64,000 nucleotides of DNA from contig OX388349.1 in the NCBI GenBank assembly GCA_947579665.1, positions 42,417,854 to 42,481,853 on the forward strand. The letters are read 5' to 3'. Below the pieces are notes generated by a model, which was not told the origin of the DNA, searched no databases, and worked only from the letters and a program-made list of their open reading frames with translations. Position 1 is the stretch's first letter. Every line of letters starts with the position of its first letter. Positions 46,701 through 59,312 of this stretch are shown one piece after another. The translations under genes were made by a program, and so were the position numbers. This stretch comes from Sympetrum striolatum. Lineage: Eukaryota > Arthropoda > Insecta > Odonata > Libellulidae.

Positions 46701-47900
46701 CTGTGAGGCACAAAAAATGTTCTAAAACACCCGCGCATGTAACTTCTCTTTAGCATTTTCGCACAAAAATTGTTAAGAGATGGAATCATAAACGTTTTGT
46801 AAATTATTTCCTTTTTACCAAGACCTGTACTCTCCCGGTCCCGGTTGGAGGGGTAGATTCATGAAAAATACCTTAAACGGCTATAATAATAGCGATGTGT
46901 TGTAGCGTTACCTCTGAGAACTTCAACGCGCGATATAAACCTTGGAGACTTCAACGCCTAAAAGTCGTTGCAAATGTGGTTAGCCTCAGCCGTACGTCTT
47001 TTTTCATAAAATTATTTTCATCAAGGGAATTAGAGGAAGTTTTCTTATAGCTTATGTTTCTTTCTTTCCATTTACAAAAATGAGAAAAACTATAAACTGG
47101 CTTACGTTAAGCAAATTCTTAAAATCCAAAGATGATTTTATCTTATCAAATATCCAAAAATTAATATTTCAATCCATTCGGTTATAAGACAGCGCTTTTC
47201 GTTCAGGAATGGTAGATGGATGGTATGTTAATCAGTTGAATTGGTATTTCATTTGTAGATATCATTCCGGTTTTTTTTTAATATTGAACAGGGTTTTGCA
47301 TGAAAATCGTTGATTACTTTTTTATGCCACGTTAGTTACATAGGATTGTATTCCTTTCACTTTCACCGGCAGATAAATAAAACTAGATTATTATACTTAA
47401 CGCAAAATCATCAAGGTCTTATTTTTTATTAAATTTTCAAAGCCCTTACACTTCAACTATAATCTGTTCAGATTTCTATTGAATCAAATCATGAAATTAT
47501 AACTTAGACTTAAGCCTTGATTGAGTAGTTCAATGTTATGATTTAGTAAATAATATTTAAATTGGAAGCACGGCATGTTTCTTAGGACGTCATCTTTAAC
47601 ATTAAGTTTTATTTATGTTTAGAAATCAATACGTTACTTCTGGATGAGCTCCCTCTTTCTCCATTATTTCAGTCTATCCTTCATTAATGTAAGACATTTT
47701 TTCTAAATTGAAGCTTTTTGGCAGTTTGACAAAAATTGTCTTTCAGATTTTTTTTATATTTTAAGTATTATTAAAAGGCTACTATTTGTTACAACAATTT
47801 GTTAAGTTCACTCATAAGTTGGTTCTGATTTGATCAGGTATTCCTTAAATATATATAAAAGAGATTGAAGAATGAAAGAGATGTTAGGAACGGTGGCATG
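46701..47900. other. Mixed, then AT-rich spacer
   Basis: Moderate GC to about 46960, then AT-rich. Nothing recognised. Confidence 0.4.
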
Positions 47901-49480
47901 CAAACACCACGGCGTCTAGAGGTCTCCAAGAATCACTTCGCAAAAACATTCCTGTCCGATAAGAGAATAAACTCAAAATGAATAAACAAGAAAATAACAT
48001 CTTCTCCTTCAACCTTCATTCCAAAGTAAGCGCTGTAGAAATAAACATATTTATACATGGTCATCAAAGTCTTACCTCCGAGCTGCACCAAAGGAGGCAG
48101 CAAAGTGCGCTCTTGTCTGGAAGTTCGTTTATTTTGAGTTGAAAACGGTCGGGGTGCACTTTTGGATCTTATCTGTTGAATGCTTCGTTGCACTTTCCTT
48201 CGTATACCTTGTCGCATGACCCAACCGCCGCCTTTACACATCTCGGTGGTAATGCTCTACATGTAATAGATGAATAAATGACGGCATAAATTAAGTTCCC
48301 ATACTATGGCATATCTTTTCTATAGCATCGTTAATTTATTAAGTTGGGTATGAAAAGCATCTCATCGCGTTAACACTGAAGATGGAACGCGAATGAGTGG
48401 AGAGATGAGTTCCATCGTGCGGTGTGACCAATTCATAATAGCGGGAGCCCTACAAGGTAGAAGTGCAGCTTTAGAAGTTCATATCCCACTTGTGCGTCAT
48501 AATCATTTCATGTTTAACTCTTGGGGTAAATATTAGAGTCGCAGAAGAACCGATGCGAATGATAAAAGGGGAGGGATTGGTCGAGAAAGAGGAGAGGGAG
48601 AGGACAGAAAGAATGAGAGTAGATGGTTTGATGCGAGTCAGAGATAGCGTGAGTAGTTCTTACAAGGTCCACCTGGCGGCGCCCTGGCAGGCCCATGACA
48701 AAAGACGGACAGCGTGCGATGGGGTGGGAAATATTCTGGTAATTAGCAGATCCACGTGTTCGGGACTAGTGTCGGAAGGGAAGACGGAGGATTATAAAGG
48801 ATTTTTTTCGCCGCCTTTTTCGGTTCCTCTCCCTTAACGATTTCACTTGAGAGGGCTTTGAGTAATAGCGTTGCGGGATGATCTCGATCAATCTATATTT
48901 AGTATTTTGACGGAAGTCGTTACAGTAGAGAGAAGTAGTTGCCGCCACAGTTTTGAGCAATGGCGCGAGCTCTTCAAGATTTTTTGTTCTTCTCCAAGGC
49001 TCGTTGCTGGCGAAATGGAGGATTGCTTGTCACCCTATCATAATGAAATTTTCCGGTGTAGCCTTTGGAGGTGCGCGTTTCAAGTGTATAAGGCGGGAGG
49101 AAAAGGGTTGTCAGGGTTATCGCTAACGAAGTAGAGTCAAAATAATATCCGTGGTTAGAAGTCGAATCGGATGATTGATAGTCCGCAATCTAGGAGATAT
49201 TTGCGGTGCCCCGTCCAAAGAGATCGCATTGCTACGTCGAACAGGGAAAAGTAACTAATTTATTCGAATAAATTAATCGGTTACTACTACTTCGGTCTAT
49301 GATACGGAGTTGAGATGTTTCATTTATCCCCTCTGACAAGTTAAGCGATTAAATAAGTATTATGTTGCAGAGGATACGGAATCTTTAATTATCAACCAGC
49401 GTGACTAAGGATATTCATGCTCGGTTCGGCTTAGGAAAGGAGATCATGTAGACTTGAAAAAACCGTTCGTTGTCAGTGCA
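47901..49480. other. GC-richer non-coding block 19
   Basis: Includes a purine-rich + stretch at 48560-48640 and a perfect 20-bp palindrome TAATTTATTCGAATAAATTA at 49256-49275. On the minus strand a frame from ATG 48241 to 48076 ends at a consensus donor GAG|GTAAGA. This is the only frame here bounded that way, and its 55-residue product is unrecognised. Other frames reach 115 codons and overlap oppositely oriented ones. Confidence 0.4.
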
Positions 49481-50860
49481 ACTGCTTACATAGAGATGTT
49501 TCGAAATTTTCACTCTACATAAGTTTTATTTTACTTTAATCTTAATTCAGCATTTTCATGTTCGGCAACGCATTTTTAAATCTTCTATGAGATCCAGAAT
49601 ATCAACGGTTCATCTGATGTAATATTTTGATTTATAAATCGATCGACTACTGTGATCAATCACTGCTTTAGTGAGCGTCGGTGAAAAGAGGATAAATAAC
49701 TTGAACCCTTTATCATATCAATCATTAACATGTCTTTATTTATATAAAAAAATAGTATCTGATACAGCATAATCCAATCTACTCATTTAAAGATTATCCA
49801 TGTATTGAATTCATATAAAATTTGAAATAAAAAAGGTGGAAGTTATCTTCAATTTAAAATAAATTGCCATAACTTCTCTAAAATGTTAAACGCATCAAAT
49901 TCAATAAAAAATCTAAGATTATCTATCCTATCCTTATGTTCGTAAATGGAGTGTAAGCCTATATCTCTGATTAGTCTATAACTCATGAAATCGTGTATGC
50001 GTCGTCAAAGCTGATATTACGAAACGTTATAGGTAAAGCATAGGAATGTCTTCTTTTATTTTTATAATAGGGTAATTGATACTAATTCAGGACAGCTAAC
50101 TGTCTACAATTTACTTTCTGCATTTTTATCTTTCATACTCTACGAGAAAAACTAAATGGCTTAGATATTCTTGCAATTATTATAATCACTATTTTCGCTT
50201 CTGCGTTAATTTTTAAACTCCTGACTCATAAAAATATCACTTTCTTTTTAATTAATTAATTGATCTATTTTTGTTTAATTAGTATAATGTGTCCTGTATC
50301 TTTACATTTATATATTTTCCTTTCGTAATTCTTCCTTATTTTTGCTTTTTTTTCTATCAACTTCTATAATCTTATAAACTAATACATTATTTGTTCTTTC
50401 GTACTCAACCTTATATACATGCATATATTTTACATAAATACCTTTAAAAAGGTATATTGCTATGCTACTTAAATGCTTTAATTTTGCTAGTACTTTAATT
50501 GAATATCTGTTTTTCTCCTTGCAAATTGCCGTATTCCATGGCATTATTCAAATTCTTAGAGACTGGTTGAATAAAAATGGGGATGAAACCATCTATGTGG
50601 GTGTTCAGGAAAGTTTCCAACCCAATAGAGATATTTATTTGATTTTCAAACATTGAACTACCTTCCAAAAGACGCGCAAAACGCTTCCAATGCCCAAAAC
50701 CCACCAAAATTTCTCAGACCACCCATAGTTTTCTAGGAATTAAAACGTATGTATTGATTCATTGTCTGCTCGTAATTGTAATCTAAATATAAAATGGTTT
50801 TAAGCGACATTATCTCATAATTCTCTTTCTTCTCATAAAGATATGAAATACGTGAATTTC
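49481..50860. other. AT-rich spacer
   Basis: Minus-strand words near 50580-50720 (TTGGAAACTTTCCTGAACAC) look less random than the surroundings, but I cannot assign them. Confidence 0.35.
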
Positions 50861-51360
50861 CAACCTACTTAACGGCGAATTTTTGTTGAGAATGGAGGAA
50901 TGCTCTGAAATTAGCGGCGTACGGTTCGGACTTCCCTATCCGCCTTCGATTGTGCTCAATATCTGCAACCCATCAATTAAGAAATGCTTTTTATCGCTCA
51001 CAGTCTTCGTCCGACGAATTCATTCACGCGTGGGCTTACTTATTTCTACTTAACCGCCGGCTCTTAATAATCTCGCTTCAGCGTTCCGTGCAAATCAGGG
51101 CGTCCGAGCTCCATGAAAGCTCGCTTACGGGCAAACACACGGTTATTAACGGTTATCTATGTGAGTGCCGTCACTCCCATACGATTCCCGATGGGTACTA
51201 TATTCCATTGCTCAAATCTCCTTCTTTAAGGTATTAGCCGTTCTCCATCTCGGTCCGCTTCATTAATTTTTAACTGCGAGATCCATCCCAGTGATTCCCG
51301 CATCCATCCATGCGAGGGTCTTGTGGGAAATCACTGCTTTTTCCGTGGACTCTTTATGAA
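50861..51360. other. GC-richer non-coding block 20
   Basis: An inverted repeat CAGTGATTCCC/GGGAAATCACTG (51289-51336) encloses CGCATCCATCCATGCG, giving a two-armed structure. The 95-codon + frame at 50950-51237 is unrecognised. Confidence 0.4.
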
Positions 51361-52066
51361 ATAATATATGAAGAAAATATTATGTACTTTATCCACGTAT
51401 GTTTCTTAACACCATCGTACTTGGAAAGATTTCGCGTTTTTAAAGCTGCATTTGATTGAGCTGTAGCGCCTGGTGATCATTGTATTTATTAGATGTATTT
51501 ATAAGAGAATAAGGACCAATTACTTATTAATTGCTTATTGAGAATAGAAAAATACCTTTTGTGATACGTGATACTGATATCAAGCTACGATAAGATGATA
51601 TTATACGCTTTTGATAAAAACTATTCAAGGAATTTTCAAAGATATGGGTCTTAGCTAAGAGTTATATTTTTATCCGAGGTTGTCTCAGAGAAAGACTTAT
51701 GCAAGGGTAGACTGTTTTGTTGCAAATATCAAAGCCATTTTAATTCTCACTAATTGCTTAATTCCCGTATTATACCCACTTTAACACTCTACCTCTTGTA
51801 TTTCAACAGGATTTATCGAATTAATGGCTATATAAATATATTTATCATATAATTATCTTGCCATCTATTATTATTTAATTACCTATATTTGTATAGATAG
51901 AAGGCTAATTAAGGATAGGTTTTTATTTTATAAATTTTTTATATAATAAATACAAGGATCATTAAATTTTTGTTAAAATCAATTGAAGAAGCCCTAACAA
52001 TGTGGAATTCCATACTAGGAATAGAAATAAAAAACACTGTGTCGAAAATTCCACTTAAGTTTTTAA
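51361..52066. other. AT-rich sequence, right part probably Penelope-derived
   Basis: From about 51960 the minus strand continues downstream of the hammerhead as ACATTAAAAACTTAAGTGGAA, similar to the outer arms of the palindrome at 7828-7945. The left part is unremarkable. Confidence 0.35.
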
Positions 52067-52110
52067 TGTACGACCGGTTTCAGACAATTCTGTCCATCAT
52101 CAGGCACAGA
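52067..52110 (-). ncRNA. Type I hammerhead ribozyme of Penelope type
   Basis: Minus strand, 5' to 3': helix I strand TGTGC (52108-52104), core CTGATGA (52103-52097), helix II GGACA/TGTCT with a GAAT loop (one G-U pair), GAAA (52081-52078), a minimal helix III CC/GG without loop, the cleavage triplet GTC (cut expected between 52072 and 52071) and the helix I partner GTACA (52071-52067). All invariant core positions are present. A helix III of only 2 bp is characteristic of hammerheads in Penelope-like retroelements, which are thought to act as dimers. No Penelope ORF is visible nearby, so this is a solitary terminal fragment. Confidence 0.8.
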
Positions 52111-52561
52111 GACCGCAACTGCATTGAATATATACAAAATATAAATTTTTGTTATATATGAATATTAGACATCTTTTTTTCAAGAATATAAAATACGTGT
52201 AAAATAATGTTTTAAAAAAAGTAGGAGCAAGATATAAATTTCACCAACATGGTCTGGTTGGGATATACCAATGCATTGGTATTAATGAAAATTGCATTAT
52301 GTTGGCCAATCCTCCTATAAAAGTGTGTCATATTATTTAAAATAATGAAATTTGCAAGTAAGAGATATACGTCATTAAATAATTTAATTGGATTCGTATT
52401 TACTTAAGGACAGAAGGATAGAGAAACACCTTAAGGAGTTCATATGATTATTGGAGGCAACATATGACGAGGGCAACACCTGGTGATTGCAGATGCCTAG
52501 TGTTTGCTTCCGTTTCCTAAAAGCACACTCAATCGATGACCTTCCCAAGGACAAGGTCTGA
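52111..52561. other. AT-rich spacer
   Basis: Nothing recognised. Confidence 0.35.
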
Positions 52562-52640
52562 GGATTCAATCCGAGATCTCCCTTAAGATCCCTTCATTCA
52601 CAAATTTCACTGCGATCTGATTTTCAGCAGCTGCATTGCA
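52562..52640 (-). mobile_element. Weak SINE/tRNA-like remnant
   Basis: The minus-strand B-box-like GGATTGAATCC lies at 52572-52562, with a poor A-box upstream. It may be a decayed SINE or chance. Confidence 0.25.
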
Positions 52641-53480
52641 TAAGGGTTACAGGTGGGAAAGTTAAATGTGTTCCTGTGCAGTCACGGTTTGTGATGGCCC
52701 ATCCCTCTGCCGAGATAGGTCATTGCCATTCATATTTCTGTGCAACGTTTCGTTTCTCTATTAATTCAATATCGTACTCAATTTGTTCAATATCATTCAT
52801 TCAAATATATGGATCAAGAATGCTTTTGTACGCACTTAACAAAATAATTGCTTTAGTTTCTCATTTCCCATTTTTAACCATCCGGCATTTAATTTAATAT
52901 GTTTAAATAATATCATTGGAGGAGCATTCATTAATATCCATTAATATTCACTGTGATTTATTTATTGTTTAGACAAAATGCAATCCTTTAAAAGTTTACG
53001 TTTTGTATTTATTTGTAAGGCCCATAGCTCTGATAATTGGATCAGTGACTACTTTACAGCTTACATATATTTTTCTTGACATTTTCGTTAGCAAACTGAA
53101 ATCTTTTCCCGAATGAAATCGTATCAGTTAAATATAGTACTGTATATCTATCCTTACCAACCAATCAAACATACTCTAGATAGTATGGTTGGAGGTGATT
53201 CCTTATTTATGATACTGAATTTCTTTTTCTTCGGCACATTTTGTCCTATTTCTATTTCTGGCGATTCAATTTTGTTGTTTGGTTGCTTGGTTCCTGATTT
53301 TACTTTTTCTAAATTGCCATTGAATTATCTTTTAGTACTATTTGCCTCCTGAGCCAACTGAAAATTAATATTCATGATTTCTTTTAAATGCACTCTTTTC
53401 ACTTCAGATACATTATCGTTCTTATTTATGTTTCCTGAAAGATTAACAGAGCAATTAACTCTCCATGATTTCAGGAATAA
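52641..53480. other. AT-rich spacer
   Basis: Frames of 73-79 codons are hydrophobic and AT-driven. Nothing recognised. Confidence 0.4.
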
Positions 53481-54260
53481 TTTGAAATTCGTCTCCGAAC
53501 GTTCGGACTGAATTTGGCTTTTATATTCCCTCTCCATCGCTACAAACATTCCCACAAAAAATACGCGAGGGAAATGAAACCCGCAAATAGACGTTTTATG
53601 CTATCTTTTACCTCCCTTTCGTGGTCCCCGCCCCAGCGAGACTCATAAAATCCGTTTCAAGTCCGCGTTGGGCAGGAATCCACCTTATTTCTGCAAATTC
53701 GTTACGCACACTCGCAAGAATCTCCCTTATGCGCACGATTAATCTTGCCCCAAACGCAAAGGGGGGAAGGGGTATCGGCTTATCAATTAATTTAATATCG
53801 CGGAGTACTTCATAACGTGGTCGAGTGCTCTTAACCCTTTCCCCTGCCTTCTTTCCCTTGTTCCTCCATTCCGTTTCATTAGATAATTCCCTAAATCGAG
53901 AGGTGCTCTCCTGGATGCCTCCGTGGTCAAGGACCCCGCGGTGATGCGTTCGCCAATTCCGAAGCAAATACGTTTCGACTGCATGCCGAAAATAATGAAT
54001 CCAACTTCCAGAATTTTAAGGAAATCGGCGGTAAACTTTTTCAGCCCCCCGAAGGTGGTGGCATTAAAAATGGAGGGAATGCTCTTTAAAAATAAATGAA
54101 CGCCTCCTTGCGGTATGTACTAAAAGAGTGCGTGCGAAGAGCAGTCGACCTTCGGATGTTCAATCTCTCGACCCCTCCCTTCTCTCCTTCCCTCTATCTT
54201 TCTCTTTCCCGCTTCACGCACTCTTTGCCTTTTCTTCTCTGTTATTTCTCATCAACTCTT
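53481..54260. other. GC-richer non-coding block 21
   Basis: Opposing frames (119 codons 53608-53967 -, 64 codons 53621-53815 +) give no domain. A polypyrimidine tract follows at 54160-54245. Confidence 0.4.
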
Positions 54261-55180
54261 ATTCCTTCAAATTAAAAACCGTAGATTGTTTCTTCATAAT
54301 TCTGTCAAGATGAAATGACTACCGAATGAATCACTTAAAATGCATCATAGTATTATAATATTCGATAAGAGGTTATGTGTGGCGTTGCAGAACTCCTTTA
54401 GATAATGGTATTTGGTAAAAATATATTCTGATTGGGAGTCTATTATTCAGGTATGTTAGTGTATCGCTACGATAGGATTTTATTCGCACAGGTGAAAATT
54501 TAGTGAGTACTCTAATATTTGTTAAGAAGTTAAGTGGGGAGTTGCAGTTAGTTGCAGTGCTTACAATAAGGAATTTTTTATAAAAATCATTTAGAAAAAA
54601 GTAGGAGATCCAAGAAGAGATACTAGAAAATCATAAAATTCTGTAAAAATGTAAATCGCCTTTCATGGATAAACATTAAAGAAACTCGTAAATCTCAGGT
54701 AACTTTCCGTTGTTTTAGACTCTGAGTATAAGCGCATATTAAGAAGCTCTAAGATTTCACCCAAACTTAAGGAGCAGGAAATGTTTGAGATATGTTCAAC
54801 CCAATGTGTAAGTATCAGTTTCATTAACCTATTCCGCAAAAGATATGCTATATAGAACATTTTATCCTTTTTACCTCTTAGTCTGTTTTAGGTTTCTTAT
54901 TTCATTCTATGCATAAATATCTAACAAATTCCACTTCTTACTCTAGTATTTGTATCCATCACCTTGTTTCCTTGAATAGGAATATCTTTATAGCCCATCA
55001 ATGATACATTTTCATTTCTACAACCTATCCCTTTCCATTTCCTTAGAGCCTCAAATTTCTTCCAACATAAAAGTAGCAGCGTATCTTCTAATTTACTTTA
55101 AGTTAGTCCATAAACTTTGTCTAACTTCCCTTTCATATTACTATTTCTTTAAACCTATCACCTTTTCAAACAAACAAGTC
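54261..55180. other. AT-rich spacer
   Basis: Nothing recognised. Confidence 0.4.
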
Positions 55181-55760
55181 CATATAAACATTCATCCGTC
55201 AAGTACATTTCCTTATATGCTTCCCGTTCCTTCACAACCTTCTCATATTTCTCCAGCAATAGCCTATCACTATCCCTCCTATATCTTCTTCCTTTCCTCC
55301 TCTTTCGTGTACATTCTTCGTCTTTTTTCATTTTCCTTTCCCTTTCCAACCGAAAAACCAGCTCCTTTCCCATCCTCCGTTCTTCATCTCCTAAGGGCAA
55401 GGCAGGCGCGTGCCCCTGTGCTCCAAAAGCTTGCCTCCTGAATTCTTCAACCGTCTTCCTCCACCGCCACGCCCCCTCTCTCTCCTTTCTTCCCACTTCC
55501 CCTCTCTCGCTCTCATCTCGCCGATTCTTTTTTGTCTCCCACATAGCGCTTCCGACTTTTCCCGCTCAATTCCTCGGCGCCATTTCATTTTTTGCCCTAT
55601 CCATCTTCTCGCCTCCTCTTTGTTCTACTATTCTCTCAAAGCCTCTCATTCTAACGTTACTCTTCTAATTCCTCCTACTTATCCACATTCCTATCTTTTA
55701 ATCTCTTCACGCTACGGTAATTACGGTTTTTGTAGCGTTTTCACGGTTCTATTATTCGAC
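55181..55760. repeat. Polypyrimidine-rich block 22
   Basis: The + strand is strongly C/T-rich for several hundred bases. It creates long Ser/Pro/Phe-rich frames on + (146 and 119 codons) and Glu/Lys/Arg-rich frames on - (128 codons). The bias explains the frames, so none is called. Long homopurine-homopyrimidine DNA can form triplex structures. Confidence 0.6.
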
Positions 55761-56660
55761 CGCGGCTAGGCTCGCTATTGTTGCCTCCAGGAGTGTGATA
55801 TCCTATTTATCCGAGTGTAAAGTATTATCCTTTTACTTTGGCAAAAAATTCTTAAATTATAACTTCCCGAGAGATGGGAGAGATTTTATGCTGATTCTAC
55901 TGGAGGCGTTCGTGTTGTAAAAGTAGATGTTATGCCGAGGTATTATAGTTCAAGTCTTTGCTGCTGGAGAAGCTGTGAATCTCTTAGAATTTGGCAATGG
56001 TGTATTTTAGTTTTTTTATAAAAAGTATAGTCTATCATTTGTAACCAAAGAAGCGTAGATGATATCTAAAAGTATAGTTTTTCTACTCTTTGTGAGGCGT
56101 GGTGATTTTATTACTTTTGCCAGTATCATAAACTTCGCTCTTTCCTTTCAGTGTGCACATGCTGAAATTATAACACTCAAAATCATCCAAAGCTGAAATA
56201 TTATTTTTATGCGGATGGCTTATTTTATTATCTATTCATATCATTTGCCTCTTGAATTTTAAAATACCTTGGCTACTTTATATTTTCATTATAATGGCAA
56301 CACATTATCTTGGCTTTGTGCTGTTAGTCAGTGCAGGTATGGGGAAGAACATTTTTCTTAGTAAAATTTTCCTTAACTTTCAAACAAAAATTATAGAAAA
56401 GTTTTAACCAATTGGAACCAGTAAAATTTTTATTGGAGCATAATGTGTAAAAACTCTGAGAAATCCCAGGGTATATTGAAAACTAAATTCAAAATGTTTT
56501 TTTTCTATTTTCCAATTAGTTCATTCTTTAAAATGAGTATTTATTGAATCAGTGAAGTATGGATTGCTTTGTTTGGATGCATATTATCCTATGTTATAAC
56601 TATATACATGTATGGATTTTTTGGAGTTCAAAATATTTACTTTTTGATATTTTTCAGTTA
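55761..56660. other. AT-rich spacer
   Basis: Nothing recognised. Confidence 0.4.
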
Positions 56661-57360
56661 TGCCTACAGAAATGTACCTCTTCCTCTTCATCAACCCAAA
56701 TACTCTTCGCAGCGAAGGAAATATAACGTCGAAATGAATCCGGAATAAATACGGAATTGACACAAAACTCTGAATGTAGAACTAGTATTTTAGATTGAGA
56801 AATGATTCTCCTTATCAAAGATCTAGCCTCGCACATGCCCGCTTCAATCTTCCGCCGCTCTTTCGAGACACTTCCATCCACTCACTTATTTCGCCATTTA
56901 AGTTCAAAAAAGCATCTCTTAGCGATCCATCTCGCCGTGCCACTTCCTCATTGTTTTTCCACTTTCCCGGAAGCATCCTCCCTCATCGCCTGTCATGTCT
57001 CTTTAATATTTTTTCCCCTGGAATTTCCATTTTCCGCTTTCCAGCATCTCTCTCTGTGTTCTATCACCAGGATCATAATCAACGTCGTTCATCTGTGTTC
57101 TCTTCCTCTGAAGCTTTTCTTTTTTCCCCACGGGAATCTCTTTCACGTGTTTGAGTGGAAGTGGCATCACTCATTGTCACCCGAAATTACGAGGTCGTCG
57201 GTGAAAATTTCTCCCCCCACTTCCTTCTTCTAGGCCTCATTTTAGAGCATGCGAGAGTGTGTTAATAGGTGTTATAGAGAAAGGCGGTTTGCACCTCCGG
57301 GCGGTGTGCTTTTATAGGCGGAGGATGTTCTTCACAAGAGCGATAAAGAATCGATGAGCC
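56661..57360. other. GC-richer, pyrimidine-biased block 23
   Basis: Two overlapping + frames (119 and 143 codons, 56795-57233) come from C/T-rich sequence and lack a recognisable domain. A 75-codon minus frame is equally unconvincing. Confidence 0.4.
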
Positions 57361-58210
57361 TATTATTTTTCGATATTCCTAAGTATTCCATCGCTTCTTT
57401 AAATTTTATTTTCTATATTAATGACATCTATTAATGGAATCCTAATGGAGTAGCAAGTTAATATCCGATGATACCCTTGAACAATTTACAAAGATAATGT
57501 GTTTCATTTTCACGAGGATCGAAGCTACCATCGTGCTCCTTTTTATTTCTTTTTAGAGTTGATGTTCAAATTTATATGAATCAAGCAATATCAATTCCAT
57601 AGAATTATCCATCGTCTCCACCAAATATTTTCCTGTCAAGACCCTGACAGAATACTTTGCAGCTCATTACAAGATAAAAATGGAATCAACCACTATCAGG
57701 TCTTACATGGTAAGCATGGTATTCATGAAACAGTTAGTACTATCATCCTCAAAGGAAGAGTTTCATGCTGTTTGCAGTAATTACAAAACAGCGCAGAAGT
57801 TATAAAATCAACCCGATAAAGTAGCTCCTAATACCTTCTCTTAGCTTCAGCTGAAGCGTATTTAAATATCTTACCAAGAAGAAAACATAAATGAATTAGT
57901 TAGACGAGACAGTTTGGGTAAGTCCATGCATTAAGGCTGCTGTAGCGCTCGTCCGAAACGGCCGATTCAAGCCTGTTTTATTTATTGTTTTTAAGACGTT
58001 TCTTTTCATTGCAGAGATTTGCGGTTTTCAGCAATCGCAAGAAAAAAGATTGAAGATGTGTTGCTAGGTTTTTAAATTTAAAGTTAAGTCATAGAAATCC
58101 TTCCAAAGGCGTTTGATTTCATTAAAAATAGCTACTTTTTCAGCTAAATTTACTCGCTTATTTTAAGCATATTCGAAAAATTAAAAGCTGCAAGCACTTC
58201 TTCAAACTTT
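57361..58210. other. AT-rich spacer with a shared 19-mer
   Basis: TTAAGGCTGCTGTAGCGCT at 57931-57949 recurs exactly on the opposite strand at 59901-59883, so one dispersed repeat touches both places. The rest is unassigned. Confidence 0.5.
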
Positions 58211-58520
58211 GTTCTTAAGGAATGTGTAAAAATATAAGGGGGTCACAGATCAATATCGGCTGTAAACTGGGAAATAAAACACCTCTGTTTTCGCCTATCG
58301 AGGTAGCAGATCGCGCGCCCTCTAAACGGCCGGGAAGTAGGGGAAGGGACTTGGAGGGGAGATTCTCCGCGAGACGACAGAATAAAAGCGATCATGGTGG
58401 TTACCCTGCTCTTATATTTTATCGCAGCCGGGCGTAGGGATTACTTGCATTGCATAGGGAGGAGTTGATTACAAAGTATTGCCGCCTTTGTGAGTGACCA
58501 TGCGTAGATATACGAAAAGT
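58211..58520. other. GC-richer non-coding block 24
   Basis: Short CpG-bearing block with a 71-codon + frame (58222-58437) that matches nothing known. Confidence 0.35.
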
Positions 58521-59141
58521 GGACATCTTCGAACAAGTGCAAAAAAAATAAAGGGAAGAACCTGAAAGAATGGAGAATGAACAGGTCTTTGACAGAATGT
58601 GTAATAAGTTGTAATAAAGCAAAAATTTGATATTGTTAAGTTAAATATCCTCCTTGCTTAGTAAATTAATGTAAATGAAAAATTTAAGTTAGTCATAATA
58701 AATTTATTTGCCGATTGATATTTCTTTAATACCATGGTTTCACACATGATTTCTCAAAATTAGGAAAGCTATTCTCGGTGAGCAATCTGCCTCGTGACGA
58801 AGGGTGTTCATCGAGAACTGATGATTATTTCTCCCATGAACTTCAACATACGGATCATTCCTCGCATAGAATGTCCTCTAGGTAAAATATCTTTACAAGA
58901 CAAGTTCTTTTTTCGTATAATGTTTGTATTTATGTGTTTTCTTAGGACTATACAATTTTCCGTAAAATATGAAACTTTTCTTCCGAGAAAACATGATATT
59001 TACTGAAAACTAGGCGTTTATTAACAGGCCATCCTTCGGGGGTCTGTCATCAATCGAATGCCGCAGAATGATAATTAGTAAAGGACTGCAGTGATATTTG
59101 TTATGGGATTTCAAATAACTCTTGTTTGGTTTAGCATTCAG
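58521..59141. other. AT-rich spacer
   Basis: Nothing recognised. Confidence 0.35.
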
Positions 59142-59312
59142 GTACACTCACCACTACCACTGTGTGAGAATCCGGGAAATGAGGAACATAGAATGTCTAA
59201 GGGTGAAACAGTAGTATCAGAGATCGATAAGGAACATTATGAGACATTTGCGTATGTCCCAAAAGGACGACGAATTTTCGATATCAAGTTCCTTTTCGAA
59301 CAACATACATAA
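59142..59312 (+). pseudogene. Possible transposon-derived coding fragment
   Basis: An acceptor-like TTTAGCATTCAG is followed by an open frame with balanced codon use. From ATG 59191 it reads MSKGETVVSEIDKEHYETF and then YVPKGRRIFDIKFLFEQ before a stop at 59310-59312. The GRRI(V/F)DI..LF.Q phrase reminds me of proteins encoded by arthropod DNA transposons, but I cannot name a family. It could also be a small terminal exon of an unknown gene. No partner exon was found. Confidence 0.3.

Noticed and set aside
55001..55769. 146-, 119- and 128-codon frames
   Set aside because: They follow directly from a long polypyrimidine/polypurine bias. The Glu/Lys/Arg-rich minus frame looks like coiled coil only because of purine codons.
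58303..58320. GAGGTAGCAGATC resembling let-7
   Set aside because: Seed context and precursor hairpin are absent; several mismatches to let-7.
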